Part shown: positions 49,198-58,074 of the stretch, piece after piece
Position numbering within the stretch: the first letter of the stretch is position 1
How the letters are laid out: each line of letters begins with the position of its first letter
NCBI GenBank assembly: GCA_902802535.1
Contig: CADCML010000005.1
Coordinates: forward strand, 1 to 64,000
DNA: 64,000 nt
Reading direction: 5' to 3'
From: an uncultured Bacteroidia bacterium
GTDB taxonomy: Bacteria > Bacteroidota > Bacteroidia > Bacteroidales > F082
Program-made: the position numbers and the translations under genes
Notes under the pieces: generated by a model
What the model was told of the DNA's origin: nothing
The model's input: only the letters and a program-made list of their open reading frames with translations
Database searches by the model: none

Positions 49198-50112
49198 ATG
49201 GATTCAGAGAATAAGAAACAATCAAATCGACCCTATTGGCTTTACGCCTTGTTGGGTTTGTTGGCTATCGCCTTGGTTTTCATTTTGGTGAAAAACTCCT
49301 CGCTGAAGACCGAGAAGGAAGCCCTCGAAGCTGAAAAGGAAATGCAGCGTCGTGACTTTCAGGCCGAAGTGGATAGTCTGATGAAAGTGCATAACGAGCT
49401 GAAAGAGAACTACGGCGAGTTGAGCCTCGAACTGGCTGAAAAAGACAGCATCATCCAAGCCGATGCCGTTGAAATCAAGAAACTCCTTGATTCACAGTGG
49501 GATTATTACCGCGTAAAAAAGAAACTTGCAGAACTGCAGGAAATATCGCAGCGTTATGTGCGTCAGATGGACTCGCTTTACACGGTCAACCGCGAGCTGG
49601 TGGCCGAGAACGAGCGTATTCGTGAAGAATACCAGGCCGAACGTCGTCAGAACACCGCACTTACACGCCAGAAGGAAGAGCTGACCAACAAGGTGAACCA
49701 AGCTGCCACGATGAAACTCTTCAACTACTCCGCCCAAGCCGTGCGTTTCAAAGGCAATGGTACCGAGGTCGCTACCGATAAGGCCAACCGTGCAGAACGC
49801 ATCAGGATTGATTTCACCGTAGCTGCCAATGAGCTCATCCAGCCGGGAACAAAATTGTTCTATGTGCGCATCGCCGACCCGAGACGTGCCATCATCTGCA
49901 AAGGCACGGGCGACGAATATTCTTTCAAGTCGAACGATGAAACGCTACAGTTCACCGAAATGGTGAGGGTCAATTATGATGGCAAGGAAACTCCGGTGCG
50001 CGCCTATTATTCGAAGCCTGCCGCTTACGAAATGATACCTGGCACCTATTTCATCGATGTGTACGAGCAAGGCGGCAAGCTGATAGGGCAGACCGCCATT
50101 GATTTGAAGTAA
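49198..50112 (+). CDS. Coiled-coil membrane protein of unknown function
   Basis: 304 aa, start MDSENKKQSNRPYW. One membrane helix at about 16-34 (WLYALLGLLAIALVFILV), then a coiled coil to about residue 165 (EKEALEAEKEMQRRDF, ENERIREEYQAERRQN), and a C-terminal beta domain (about 175-304: LFNYSAQAVRFKG, ADPRRAIICKG, YYSKPAAYEMIPGTYFIDVYEQGGKLIGQT). The order is typical of Bacteroidota proteins of unknown role that I cannot name. It faces recO, with only 1 nt between the stop codons. Confidence 0.8.
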   Translation: MDSENKKQSNRPYWLYALLGLLAIALVFILVKNSSLKTEKEALEAEKEMQRRDFQAEVDSLMKVHNELKENYGELSLELAEKDSIIQADAVEIKKLLDSQWDYYRVKKKLAELQEISQRYVRQMDSLYTVNRELVAENERIREEYQAERRQNTALTRQKEELTNKVNQAATMKLFNYSAQAVRFKGNGTEVATDKANRAERIRIDFTVAANELIQPGTKLFYVRIADPRRAIICKGTGDEYSFKSNDETLQFTEMVRVNYDGKETPVRAYYSKPAAYEMIPGTYFIDVYEQGGKLIGQTAIDLK

Positions 50113-50113
50113 A

Positions 50114-50839
50114 TCATTCCAAAACCGTCTTCAGTACTTCGTGGGAATGGAAATCATTCATCACGGGGGCATGAAGCCGCATGAATATGATGAGTCCGTC
50201 GAGCAACGTGCGGCGTTGACTCACGTTTAAAGGCAATCGGCAAGCCTCGTCTATGCCTACATTGAGCAATTGCGACAGTTGTTGCGCCGCTGCTGCATCG
50301 AAATAATAGGGATGCAACGGATAGTCGTGGGCAAACGAGCCTTCCATCATGTCGAAGCAAAAACCTGTTTCATGGTTGGCTTTGGGATAGAAGCCCAAGT
50401 GACGGGTCAGCTCCAAGGTAAAGAATAAGGGAAAGTTGGCGTAGTTTTGATGGACCAAATCGAGCCACAGCAGCGACTTGGCGATGAAGTCGTAAAGCGG
50501 TTCGTTTTGCTCTTGCTCTGTCAGGGTTTTCGAAAGCAATTCGCTGACATACATTAAGATGGCGCTTTTGTTCATCACGAAGGGAATGCTTTGATAAACC
50601 GTGCTGAGTTGCACGTCTTTCATGTAGCCCAAACTGCTTTTGTTGGGCTTGCCGACCTCTACATAATTAATAAGGTGTAGGTTTTGGAACAAGGCCGCCC
50701 GATGTTTCGAGTTGCGGTTGAATGCGCCTTTCACCATGTAGGAGCGCAAACCGAGGCTGCGGGTGAACACCTTCACGATGAGGCTGGTGTCGCCGTAGCG
50801 TATGGATTGCAAGACTATGCCTTGAAGGGTGTCGTCCAT
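50114..50839 (-). CDS. recO: DNA repair protein RecO
   Basis: 241 aa, normal length. The start ATG at 50839 (MDDTLQGIVLQSIRYGDTSLIVKVFT) opens the OB-fold of RecO; RecO loads RecA onto SSB-coated DNA with RecR. The helical C-terminal domain follows (FFTLELTRHLGFYPKA, GIDEACRLPLNVSQRR). It shares one base with the porZ stop (TGATG), so the two genes are translationally coupled. The porZ-recO pairing recurs in Bacteroidota. Confidence 0.92.
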   Translation of the reverse strand: MDDTLQGIVLQSIRYGDTSLIVKVFTRSLGLRSYMVKGAFNRNSKHRAALFQNLHLINYVEVGKPNKSSLGYMKDVQLSTVYQSIPFVMNKSAILMYVSELLSKTLTEQEQNEPLYDFIAKSLLWLDLVHQNYANFPLFFTLELTRHLGFYPKANHETGFCFDMMEGSFAHDYPLHPYYFDAAAAQQLSQLLNVGIDEACRLPLNVSQRRTLLDGLIIFMRLHAPVMNDFHSHEVLKTVLE

Positions 50840-53166
50840 CAGTTCAAGATCAGGATCTTGGTGGCAAACTTGTCGGTGCCTTTCTTGGTGCTGACAAAGA
50901 TGAAGTAGACACCAGGTTCCACTTTCTGGCCGTTGATGTTGGTGCAGTCCCAAACGGCTTGCCCGCCTTCGGAAATCAGTTGGGTGACAAAGGTGCCGTC
51001 AACGGTGGTGATTCTTACCAAAGAATTGGAAACCAAGCCTTTGATGCCTACATATCCATTGTAACCAGGCCTCACGGGATTGGGATAGGCCACCACTTCA
51101 CTGACATAAGGGTCGGGAGTGGCGTATTCACCGCGATAGGAGATGACACCGTTTCCAGTGCCGAAAAACACTTCGCCACTCTTGTCGACGGCCATTGTGG
51201 TGACTGCATTGTCGAGCAAGGGGCTGTTGTCGGTGTTGAAATAATGGATTTGCTTGGGTTTGGCATCGAACGACATGAGATAGACACCCGACTCAAGGCC
51301 AAACCAAATCAGGTTGGCGCCTTCCATGGCGGCCATCGAGAGCACATTGGATTCTGCAAATAGGTAGTCGTATTGGTCGGTGCCGTCGTTGCGGGGCACG
51401 CGCACTTGTGTGGCATCGAAGTTGGATCCGTTAAAGATTTTCCTCGTGTCGTCAAACAGGCAGGGGCCTTTGTCGGTGCCGACCCAAACGGCGCCGTTGT
51501 TGTCGACGGTGAGGCAACTTACTGCTCCCGCGAGTTTGCCGTTGCCTGTAGCCGTATTGAGGTTAACCGTTTGGTCGTCAGTGGAATTGTCGAGGGTGCC
51601 GTTGTCGTTGAAGACGATGACTTCGCCGTTGCGGCGCGTAATCCATTTGTAGTCATTATGGTCGATAAGCAGAATGCCGACATCGATGCCGCTCAAGCTG
51701 CCGCCCAAATTGTAGGAATGCCAAACGCCGTTGGGTTCCATCACGGAGAGGATGTTTGCAGCACCCGTGTTGACCGCCCACAAGTTGCCTCTGCTGTCGA
51801 AAGCAAGGCCGCTGATGTTGATAAGGCTCTGGTCTTGAACCCAGTAGCTGAGCGAGCTGTTGTCGGCATTATACACTTCCACCAGTTCGTTGTCCTTGAA
51901 TTTCAAGATGCCGCTGCCCCAAGTGCCCACATACGTGACCGAAGGGTCATTGGGATTGGTGGCGGTGCAGACGAAGTCAGTGTAGTCATCGAAATCTTCC
52001 AAGGTGCTGTTGTTGAAGATGGTCCACATGCCGTCGAAGCGGGCCACGCCCTCGCGCATGTAGCGTTTGCCCCAGTTGGAGGCATGACCTCCCGTGGCAA
52101 TCCATACTTGGTCGCCGCAGGCATTGAGTTCGAAGACGTTTTTCGAGGCTGTGCCGTTGGGTTTCACATCAATGTTGTTCCATCCGTCAGTGGTCATGAC
52201 AAGGCCGCGTTGGGTGTCGCCAATCCAATATTTGCCGCTGTTGTCAATGGCCGCAGCCCATGGCTCGATGGAACCGCCTGGTGAGTGGATGGATTGCAAT
52301 TGGTTGAAATTGCGGTCGTGTACCGAGACGTGGTAACGGTTGGTCAGCAGCAGACGGTCGTCGTAGGCGCGCATTTCGCGTTTCTCGCTGATGTTCGTCT
52401 TGTCGAAATATCCCCATTGGTTGCCGTCGTACACGAAAATGGTGTCGGCATCGTATCCACCGCTGTAGTTGAGCAGTAGCTTGTCGGCAAAGACCTCCAT
52501 CTCGGTATAGGCCAAATGCGGGTGGATGAGGCTGCTGTCGAAATGCCAAACGGCATAGTTGGCCAAGTTTGGAGCGTCTTGGGCAGCGTAGTAAACGCCG
52601 TCGTCGGTGCAGGCATAAATACGTCCGTTATAGAAGGCTATATCTGTTACGTTGACCATATCACCTTGGTTGCCAATGTAATAGGTATCCTTGACTTCCT
52701 CTTTTTTCAAGTCAAAGACCACGATGCCGAAGCCGCAGGCCACGTAGGCCAAGTCACCGTCGAAGAAGACGTGGTTGATGCTTTTGTTGCCCACGATGTT
52801 CTTATTATCCTTGATGTCGCTCATGTTGTGGATGTTTCCGTCGTTGTCGATGAGGTCGACATTGGCATTGGTATAGGCCACAAAGAGCTTGCGTTGGCTT
52901 TTGTTGTAGCCGATGGTGCTGATGCCGATGTCCGACAAACCGTTGATTTTGTTGAGGATATTGACGGAGTTGTCTTGGGTGTCGTAGTAAAACAGCTCAT
53001 ACTGCGTGGCAGCGTAAATCTTGCTTCCAACAGGCTCAACGCCAATCACTTTCTCGTAAGGCAGGTGGGTGCGCCAATTGCCGATGGAAACGCCGTCTTG
53101 GGCGAACGAAAACGAGGTGATAAACCAAGCGGTTATGAGAAGGGTAAAAAGTCTAAATCTGTTCAT
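50839..53166 (-). CDS. porZ: PorZ-like T9SS attachment-complex beta-propeller protein
   Basis: 775 aa. A signal peptide (about 1-22, ending SFAQ) is followed by GNWRTHLPYEKVIGVEPVGSKIYAAT, the standard PorZ opening. Two beta-propellers follow, with many two-component-type strand repeats (GNLWAVNTGAANIL, GAVWVGTDKGPCLF, GEVFFGTGNGVISYRG). The C-terminal domain from about 680 is a T9SS CTD (VVAYPNPVRPGYNGYVGIKG, ending KFATKILILN). In Porphyromonas PorZ is a surface component of the attachment complex with PorU, PorV and PorQ and is needed to link A-LPS to cargo. It overlaps recO by 1 nt. The nearest promoter-like match upstream, TATTTTTA at 53186-53193, is imperfect. Confidence 0.88.
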   Translation of the reverse strand: MNRFRLFTLLITAWFITSFSFAQDGVSIGNWRTHLPYEKVIGVEPVGSKIYAATQYELFYYDTQDNSVNILNKINGLSDIGISTIGYNKSQRKLFVAYTNANVDLIDNDGNIHNMSDIKDNKNIVGNKSINHVFFDGDLAYVACGFGIVVFDLKKEEVKDTYYIGNQGDMVNVTDIAFYNGRIYACTDDGVYYAAQDAPNLANYAVWHFDSSLIHPHLAYTEMEVFADKLLLNYSGGYDADTIFVYDGNQWGYFDKTNISEKREMRAYDDRLLLTNRYHVSVHDRNFNQLQSIHSPGGSIEPWAAAIDNSGKYWIGDTQRGLVMTTDGWNNIDVKPNGTASKNVFELNACGDQVWIATGGHASNWGKRYMREGVARFDGMWTIFNNSTLEDFDDYTDFVCTATNPNDPSVTYVGTWGSGILKFKDNELVEVYNADNSSLSYWVQDQSLINISGLAFDSRGNLWAVNTGAANILSVMEPNGVWHSYNLGGSLSGIDVGILLIDHNDYKWITRRNGEVIVFNDNGTLDNSTDDQTVNLNTATGNGKLAGAVSCLTVDNNGAVWVGTDKGPCLFDDTRKIFNGSNFDATQVRVPRNDGTDQYDYLFAESNVLSMAAMEGANLIWFGLESGVYLMSFDAKPKQIHYFNTDNSPLLDNAVTTMAVDKSGEVFFGTGNGVISYRGEYATPDPYVSEVVAYPNPVRPGYNGYVGIKGLVSNSLVRITTVDGTFVTQLISEGGQAVWDCTNINGQKVEPGVYFIFVSTKKGTDKFATKILILN

Positions 53167-53235
53167 AATGATGAATTTGGGCGGTAAAAATACGAATTTA
53201 TAGGATGATAACGCTGTTTTCGTCGAAATGTTTTA

Positions 53236-53243
53236 TAACTTTG
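53236..53243 (+). promoter_or_regulatory. Candidate -7 element of the GNAT gene
   Basis: TAACTTTG followed by CAGGG, 58 nt before the ATG at 53302; matches TAnnTTTG, divergent from porZ. Confidence 0.55.
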
Positions 53244-53301
53244 CAGGGAAAAACTGAACAAAAGGTATAAAAGAGTAGTTTTCCGAACAAGATTTGCAGT
53301 T

Positions 53302-53784
53302 ATGAATAGCAAATTCAACATCCGTTTGGCACGGCCTGAGGAGGCTGGCCTGGTTCTCGAGTTCATCAAGAAACTCGCTGTCTATGAGAAATGTGCCGAT
53401 GAAGTGGTCGCCGACGAAACCACCTTGCACCACTCCCTGTTTGTGGAACATTCCGCTGAGGTGGTCTTTGCTGAGGAAGACGGCGCCGTCATTGGTTTCG
53501 CCTTGTTTTTCCACAACTTTTCGACCTTTGTGGGGCGCAAGGGTCTTTATCTTGAAGACCTGTTCATCCTTCCCGAAAAACGTGGTTTGGGCTATGGTAA
53601 GGCTTTGTTGAAATACCTGGCTCGCCTTGCTGTGGAGCGCCATTGCGGCCGTATGGAGTGGATTTGCCTTGACTGGAACAAGCCTGCCCTGAAAGTCTAT
53701 CGCAGCATCGGAGCCGTGCCCATGGACGAGTGGACCGTGCAACGCTTGGACGAATGTGCCTTGAAACGCTTTGCTGAGGAATGA
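53302..53784 (+). CDS. GNAT N-acetyltransferase, diamine acetyltransferase-like
   Basis: 160 aa. The layout and motifs are those of the spermidine/spermine (SSAT)-like group: IRLARPEEAGLVLEFIKKLAVYEKCADEV, then YLEDLFILPEKRGLGYGKALL, the acetyl-CoA binding motif, and the conserved end WNKPALKVYRSIGAVPMDEW. Polyamine or thialysine acetylation is likely; other small amines are possible. It is monocistronic, with a terminator just past its stop shared with the tRNA. Confidence 0.85.
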   Translation: MNSKFNIRLARPEEAGLVLEFIKKLAVYEKCADEVVADETTLHHSLFVEHSAEVVFAEEDGAVIGFALFFHNFSTFVGRKGLYLEDLFILPEKRGLGYGKALLKYLARLAVERHCGRMEWICLDWNKPALKVYRSIGAVPMDEWTVQRLDECALKRFAEE

Positions 53785-53785
53785 A

Positions 53786-53821
53786 AAATCCCTAACTGAT
53801 TGAGAATCAATTAGGGTTTGG
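53786..53821. terminator. Intrinsic terminator shared by tRNA-Arg and the GNAT gene
   Basis: CCCTAACTGATTGA and TCAATTAGGG form a stem (one mismatch) with a short AGAA-type loop. On the minus strand it is followed by ATTTTTCAT, placing it 10 nt past the tRNA 3' end. On the plus strand the T-run is weaker (TTTGGTGT). Confidence 0.75.
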
Positions 53822-53831
53822 TGTGTTGGTG

Positions 53832-53903
53832 TAGCCCCACTAGGACTCGAACCTAGATTTAAAGTTTAGGAAACTTCCGTTCTATCCCTTGAACTATAAG
53901 GCC
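53832..53903 (-). tRNA. tRNA-Arg (anticodon CCT)
   Basis: Minus strand, 72 nt without encoded CCA. Acceptor GGCCTTA pairs with TGGGGCT (with G-U pairs), D-stem GTTC/GAAC, anticodon stem GAAGT/ACTTT with loop TTCCTAA giving anticodon CCT, and T-arm CTAGG TTCGAGT CCTAG. It reads the AGG codon. A -7 element lies 19 nt upstream and a terminator follows. Confidence 0.95.
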
Positions 53904-53922
53904 GTCGCGGAGAAATCCGCTG

Positions 53923-53930
53923 CAAAGGTA
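53923..53930 (-). promoter_or_regulatory. Candidate -7 element of tRNA-Arg
   Basis: TACCTTTG followed by CAGCGG on the minus strand, 19 nt before the tRNA 5' end; exact TAnnTTTG match. Confidence 0.65.
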
Positions 53931-53966
53931 CGCTTTTTTTCCGAAACGCAAACTATTGCACAAAAA

Positions 53967-54728
53967 TCATTTCAATTCAAGCACAATGGGGCAATGGTCG
54001 GAGTGCATCACTTCGGGCAGGATGCCGACCTTGTCGATGCGGTCTTTCAGGTTGTCGGTCACCATGTGGTAGTCGATGCGCCAGCCAAGGTTCTTGGCAC
54101 GGGCACCGGCGCGGAAGCTCCACCAGCTATATTGGTTGGGCTCCTTCACCAAGTGGCGGAAGCTGTCGATGTAGCCGTCGCTGAGGAAGTCGGTCATCCA
54201 TTGGCGTTCTTCGGGCAGGAATCCTGACGAGGTGTCGTGTTTTCTTGGGTTGTTGATGTCGATGTCCTCATGGCAGATGTTATAGTCGCCGGAGAGCACC
54301 AATTGCGGCCTTTCCTTCCGTAACTCGTTGACATACTTGCGGAAGAAGTCGAGCCACACCATTTTGAAGGCTTGGCGCTCGTCGCCCGTGGTGCCCGAGG
54401 GATGGTAGACGCTCACCACAGAGAGGTCGCCGAAGTCGGCACGGAGGAAACGACCTTCATTGTCGTACAGCGGCTCGTTCATGCCGTAGACCACGTTGTC
54501 GGGTTCCTGTTTCGTGATGAGGCCCACGCCGCTGTAGCCTTTCTTTTGCGCAGGCAGCCAATAGTGATGATAGCCCATCATCTCAAAGTCCATCAGGGGG
54601 ATTTGGTCGGGGGTGGCTTTCAGCTCCTGGAAGCAGAGCACATCGGGTTGGTATTCATTGATCCATTGCAGCAGGCCCTTGTTGATGGCAGCACGTATGC
54701 CGTTCACGTTATAACTGACGATTTTCAT
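53967..54728 (-). CDS. xth: Exodeoxyribonuclease III
   Basis: 253 aa, normal for the Xth/ExoA family. Cuts abasic sites in base-excision repair and has 3' exonuclease and phosphatase activity. Motifs: MKIVSYNVNGIRAA, QELKA with Glu35, YSGVGLITK, VVSVYHPSG, GDYNICHEDIDI, GWRIDYHMV and the final SDHCPIVLELK catalytic Asp-His. No signal peptide, so cytoplasmic, in contrast to the exported EEP protein at 36001. The nearest promoter match is TATCTTCG (54755-54762, minus), one base from consensus. Confidence 0.95.
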   Translation of the reverse strand: MKIVSYNVNGIRAAINKGLLQWINEYQPDVLCFQELKATPDQIPLMDFEMMGYHHYWLPAQKKGYSGVGLITKQEPDNVVYGMNEPLYDNEGRFLRADFGDLSVVSVYHPSGTTGDERQAFKMVWLDFFRKYVNELRKERPQLVLSGDYNICHEDIDINNPRKHDTSSGFLPEERQWMTDFLSDGYIDSFRHLVKEPNQYSWWSFRAGARAKNLGWRIDYHMVTDNLKDRIDKVGILPEVMHSDHCPIVLELK

Positions 54729-54835
54729 GGTATACCTATTTTATTAATTAGGGTGCGAAGATAGGCAAAAAGTCGATTCTTTTTTCTTCGCTTCATACTT
54801 TTTCCTATTTTAGCGGCCGAAAAAATGAACAAAAC

Positions 54836-56614
54836 GTGCTTAAAGACAAGCTTAACGAATGGATTGACCGCTTCAACGCGTGGCGCCCGACTCACATGAC
54901 CGACCGCCGTTTCATGCTGATACTCAGCATCCCGACGGGTTTTTGCGCTGGTGCCGCCGCAGTCATCATCAAGAAATTGGCGCATGGCATCCGCGACTTG
55001 GTTATCAACGCGCAGTTCAACTACGCACATTTCCTCTATTTCATTTGTCCCGCCATCGGTATCCTGCTGACCATCCTGTTTTGCAAATACATCCTGAAAA
55101 AAGAGGTGGGCCACGGCATACCGGGCATTCTATATGCCATCTCGAAAAACAAGGGCAAGGTGAGCCGCAGCAGCACTTGGTCGAGCATCGTCACCAGTGC
55201 CTTGACTGTCGGTTTTGGAGGTTCGGTGGGATTGGAAGGCCCTTCCGTGTCGACGGGCGGCAGCATCGGCTCCAACATCGCGCAGCTGCTCAAACTGGAC
55301 TACAAACACACCATCCAGCTCATCGGCATGGGTGGCGCGGCGGCTATTGCGGCTATTTTCCAAGCACCCATCACGGGCATCGTGTTTGCCCTTGAGGTGT
55401 TCATGATAGACTTGTCGCTCAATGCTTTAGTGCCCATCATTTGCTCCTCGTTTGTCGCCATTCTGACCGCTTACTGGTTCCTCGGTCAGACGGTGGAGTA
55501 TCCAGCCGCCATTTCAGAGGGTTTCATTCCGTCCAATGCCTTGTATTATGTGCTGCTGGGCCTCTTTGCGGGTCTGGTGTCGGCCTATTTCCTCAAGGTG
55601 ACCTTCAGCGTGGAGAAAAGCTTCAAGAAGGTGCAGTCGCCTTGGACACGTTTTCTCATCGGCGGCACGTTGTTGGGTATTCTGATTTTCTTGTTCCCAG
55701 CGCTTTACGGCGAGGGTTACGAAGCCATCAACTCGGCTTTGCGTGGCGACTACAGCCCTGTGTTCAACAACCCTTGGTTTGCGAATTTCAAGGATTATGA
55801 TTTGGTAGTCATCATCCTGTTTGCCGGCATGATTTTGCTGAAAGCCTTTGCCACGGCCTTCACTTTCGGGGCTGGCGGCGTGGGTGGCACTTTCGCCCCT
55901 GCCTTGTTCATTGGGGCTTTCACGGGATTGTTCTTTGCCATGTTGGTCAACTATTTGGGTATCGGTAACTTGGATCCTGCCAAGTTTGCCCTTGTGGGCA
56001 TGAGCGGCTTGGTGGCGGGTATGCTCCATGCTCCACTGACGGGCATTTTCCTCATCGCGGAAATCACCAACGGCTATGCACTGATTGTGCCGCTGATGAT
56101 TGTGTCGGCTTTGGCCTACGCCATCAACAGGCTGTTTTTCAGCCATTCCATCTACACCAATGCCGTGGCGGAAAAGGGTGTCGAAGTGACGCATAATAAG
56201 GATAAGAGCATTCTTAACATGATGGTTATCAACCAATTGATAGAAACCAATTTCAGTCCTATTGACCCTGATAGTCTGTTCCGTGACTTGTTGCCTTTGG
56301 TTTCGTCTTCGAAGCGCAATATTTTCCCCGTGGTCGACAAAGAGGGTTTCTTCTGTGGCCATGTGCTGTTTGATGATGTGCGCGCCATCCTTTTCGATTC
56401 GAGTTATTACGACCAATCCATACAGAACTTTGCCGTCCTTCCCGACTATGTTATCCATCCTGAGGAGCCGATGGAGGAGATTGTGCACAAGTTCCAGAAA
56501 TCGGGCAAATACAACATCCCTGTCATCCAAGGCGGAAAATATTTGGGCTACATCTCGCGGGCCAATGTGTTTTCGGCCTATCGGAATATGTTGAGTGAGA
56601 TTTCGGAGGATTGA
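54836..56614 (+). CDS. ClC-type chloride channel or H+/Cl- antiporter with CBS domains
   Basis: 592 aa; the frame supports a GTG start at 54836, as no in-frame ATG exists upstream and a nearby ATG at about 54825 is out of frame. Ten or more membrane helices. Selectivity motifs: GHGIPGI at about 93, GLEGPSVSTGG at about 131 (gating Glu present, as in antiporters and channels) and GGTFAPALF at about 350. Two cytoplasmic CBS domains at about 450-590 (SSSKRNIFPVVDKEGFFCG; YNIPVIQGGKYLGYISRANVF) bind nucleotides in related proteins. It probably moves chloride for pH or volume control. TATTTTAG 22 nt upstream is a near-match to the -7 element. Confidence 0.93.
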   Translation: MLKDKLNEWIDRFNAWRPTHMTDRRFMLILSIPTGFCAGAAAVIIKKLAHGIRDLVINAQFNYAHFLYFICPAIGILLTILFCKYILKKEVGHGIPGILYAISKNKGKVSRSSTWSSIVTSALTVGFGGSVGLEGPSVSTGGSIGSNIAQLLKLDYKHTIQLIGMGGAAAIAAIFQAPITGIVFALEVFMIDLSLNALVPIICSSFVAILTAYWFLGQTVEYPAAISEGFIPSNALYYVLLGLFAGLVSAYFLKVTFSVEKSFKKVQSPWTRFLIGGTLLGILIFLFPALYGEGYEAINSALRGDYSPVFNNPWFANFKDYDLVVIILFAGMILLKAFATAFTFGAGGVGGTFAPALFIGAFTGLFFAMLVNYLGIGNLDPAKFALVGMSGLVAGMLHAPLTGIFLIAEITNGYALIVPLMIVSALAYAINRLFFSHSIYTNAVAEKGVEVTHNKDKSILNMMVINQLIETNFSPIDPDSLFRDLLPLVSSSKRNIFPVVDKEGFFCGHVLFDDVRAILFDSSYYDQSIQNFAVLPDYVIHPEEPMEEIVHKFQKSGKYNIPVIQGGKYLGYISRANVFSAYRNMLSEISED

Positions 56615-56621
56615 TTTTTTT

Positions 56622-56712
56622 GGCACGCAGAATGCGCAGAATTATGGGAATCGCAATGCGACGCTAAGTTTTTGTCCATCAGGTTCTACGATTTCTGCGG
56701 ATTCTGCGTGAG
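56622..56712. repeat. Imperfect palindrome between the ClC and tadA genes
   Basis: CACGCAGAATGCGCAGAATT on the left and TTTCTGCGGATTCTGCGTGA on the right are near-perfect inverted arms around an AT-mixed centre with GATTTCTGCG. It fills almost the whole gap between the two convergent genes (56615-56715) and may act as a terminator. I see no second copy in the window. Confidence 0.65.
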
Positions 56713-56715
56713 AAA

Positions 56716-57159
56716 TTATCGTTTCCGTTTGAAAAAATCCGTCAGCAGCGCGAGACATTCGTCGTGCATTACGCCCGTTTCGGTCTTCGTCTTAGGATGC
56801 AGCATGTTTCCGAAACGCGAGAAACCGTTTTTCGGGTCGTCGGCGGCCCAAACGATTTTCCCGATATGGGCGTGGCACAAAGCTCCGGCGCACATGGGGC
56901 AGGGTTCCAATGTGACGTATAGTGTACATTCATCCAAATATTTCGCCCCCAATGCGTTGGCTGCGGCTGTGATGGCCAGCATTTCAGCGTGGGCGGTCAC
57001 ATCATTGAGGGTTTCCGTCTGGTTATGCGCACGGGCGATGATTTTGTTGTTGCACACCACCACTGCCCCGATGGGGATTTCGTCGGCTTCAAGAGCGCAC
57101 TCGGCCTCTTGATAGGCCTGTTTCATGTAGTATTCGTCGGAGAAAACGGTCAATGCCAT
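56716..57159 (-). CDS. tadA: tRNA-specific adenosine deaminase TadA-like
   Basis: 147 aa, normal size. It makes inosine at position 34 of tRNA-Arg(ACG). Cytidine deaminase fold with His57-Ala-Glu59 (TAHAEM) and Cys87-Pro-Met-Cys90 (LEPCPMC), giving zinc and proton-relay residues; the IPIGAVVVCNNKIIARAHNQ block is typical of TadA. A guanine deaminase of the same fold is the alternative but lacks these contexts. It is followed on the minus strand by the 56622 palindrome. Confidence 0.92.
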   Translation of the reverse strand: MALTVFSDEYYMKQAYQEAECALEADEIPIGAVVVCNNKIIARAHNQTETLNDVTAHAEMLAITAAANALGAKYLDECTLYVTLEPCPMCAGALCHAHIGKIVWAADDPKNGFSRFGNMLHPKTKTETGVMHDECLALLTDFFKRKR

Positions 57160-57174
57160 AATATCGTTTTTTTT

Positions 57175-57202
57175 GTAGAGACGGTGTGCACACCGTCTCT
57201 AC
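57175..57202. repeat. 28-bp perfect palindrome, dispersed family A, copy 2
   Basis: A perfect 28-bp palindrome: GTAGAGACGGTGTG followed by its reverse complement CACACCGTCTCTAC. It lies between tadA and the RhuM gene, a few bases past the RhuM stop. Copy 1 is at 1026-1053 with one mismatch. Confidence 0.9.
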
Positions 57203-57204
57203 CC

Positions 57205-58053
57205 TTACATTTTAGATAACAATAAGGTCGAGGAAATATCCATTTTGCTGAAAGCAAACCATTTCTTGCCCAAATCCTTCAACGAGGCTCCAATGTGATA
57301 AACGGTTTCGTCAATCATCAGAAAACGGTCATGTGAATCCTCAAAGACTTGAACATTAATGGGTTCATATTGTGTGTTGTGAAGGTTGATGTCCGTTTGC
57401 AAAGCAGGTGAAATCTGTTTGGTATAAATGGTTGCCTTGACCGAAGGAGAACGCTTGTCAAGCAATTTCAACACCGTATCATCTACATAATTGTCGATGA
57501 GAACAATGCGTGTTTTTGCATTGCGAATCAAGTCGCTGACAAAGGCATGGGCATCGAAGACTTGACCTTCAAAAAAGATACCTTCGACTGGAGGAAGTGA
57601 GGTGCGAACGAAAAAGTCTATTTTTTCGGAATGTTCAGCAAGTAAGGTTTGTTGGCTTTCTAATTGGTTTTCAATTTTCAGCAAACGTTGATTCAATGCA
57701 TAACCTTTTAATAAATAGTCTTTTAAGACTTTGTTAGCCCAAATTCTAAATTGTGTACCTCTACGGCTTTTTACACGATAACCAATAGAAATGATGACAT
57801 CGAGATTGTAAATTTTTGTTTTATAGAACTTCCCATCGGAGGCAGTTAGTAAGGATTCCTTACATACTGAATCTTCGATTAATTCGCCTTCCTTGAATAT
57901 ATTGCCAATATGAAGAGTGATGTTATTCCTTGAAGTCTCAAATAGTAAAGACATTTGAGCCTGAGTAAGCCAGACAGTTTCATCTTCCATACGAACTTCA
58001 AGTTGCACATTTTCATCGGGTTGATATAAAATGATTTCTCCAGTTGGTTGCAT
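57205..58053 (-). CDS. RhuM-family (virulence) protein with phospholipase D-like C-terminus
   Basis: 282 aa. The N-terminal half is the RhuM family (PF13310-like): VRMEDETVWLTQAQMSLLFE, RNNITLHIGNIFKEGELIEDSVCKESL, TASDGKFYKTKIYNLDVIISIGYRVKSRRGTQFRIWAN. The C-terminal part (about 170-282) reads VFDAHAFVSDLIRNAKTRIVLIDNYVDDTVLKLL, then SHDRFLMIDETVYHIGASLKDLGKKWFAFSKM. HDRFLMID is an HxK-type variant (Arg for Lys) of the phospholipase D motif, so this half may bind or cut DNA or phosphodiesters. The family is found on mobile or anti-phage islands. A -7 element lies 21 nt upstream. Confidence 0.85.
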   Translation of the reverse strand: MQPTGEIILYQPDENVQLEVRMEDETVWLTQAQMSLLFETSRNNITLHIGNIFKEGELIEDSVCKESLLTASDGKFYKTKIYNLDVIISIGYRVKSRRGTQFRIWANKVLKDYLLKGYALNQRLLKIENQLESQQTLLAEHSEKIDFFVRTSLPPVEGIFFEGQVFDAHAFVSDLIRNAKTRIVLIDNYVDDTVLKLLDKRSPSVKATIYTKQISPALQTDINLHNTQYEPINVQVFEDSHDRFLMIDETVYHIGASLKDLGKKWFAFSKMDISSTLLLSKM

Positions 58054-58074
58054 ATTTTGTCATCAAATTTTCGA

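Noticed and set aside
55514-56626. 370-codon minus-strand frame opposite the ClC gene
   Set aside because: Composition-driven; the ClC frame has all selectivity and CBS motifs.
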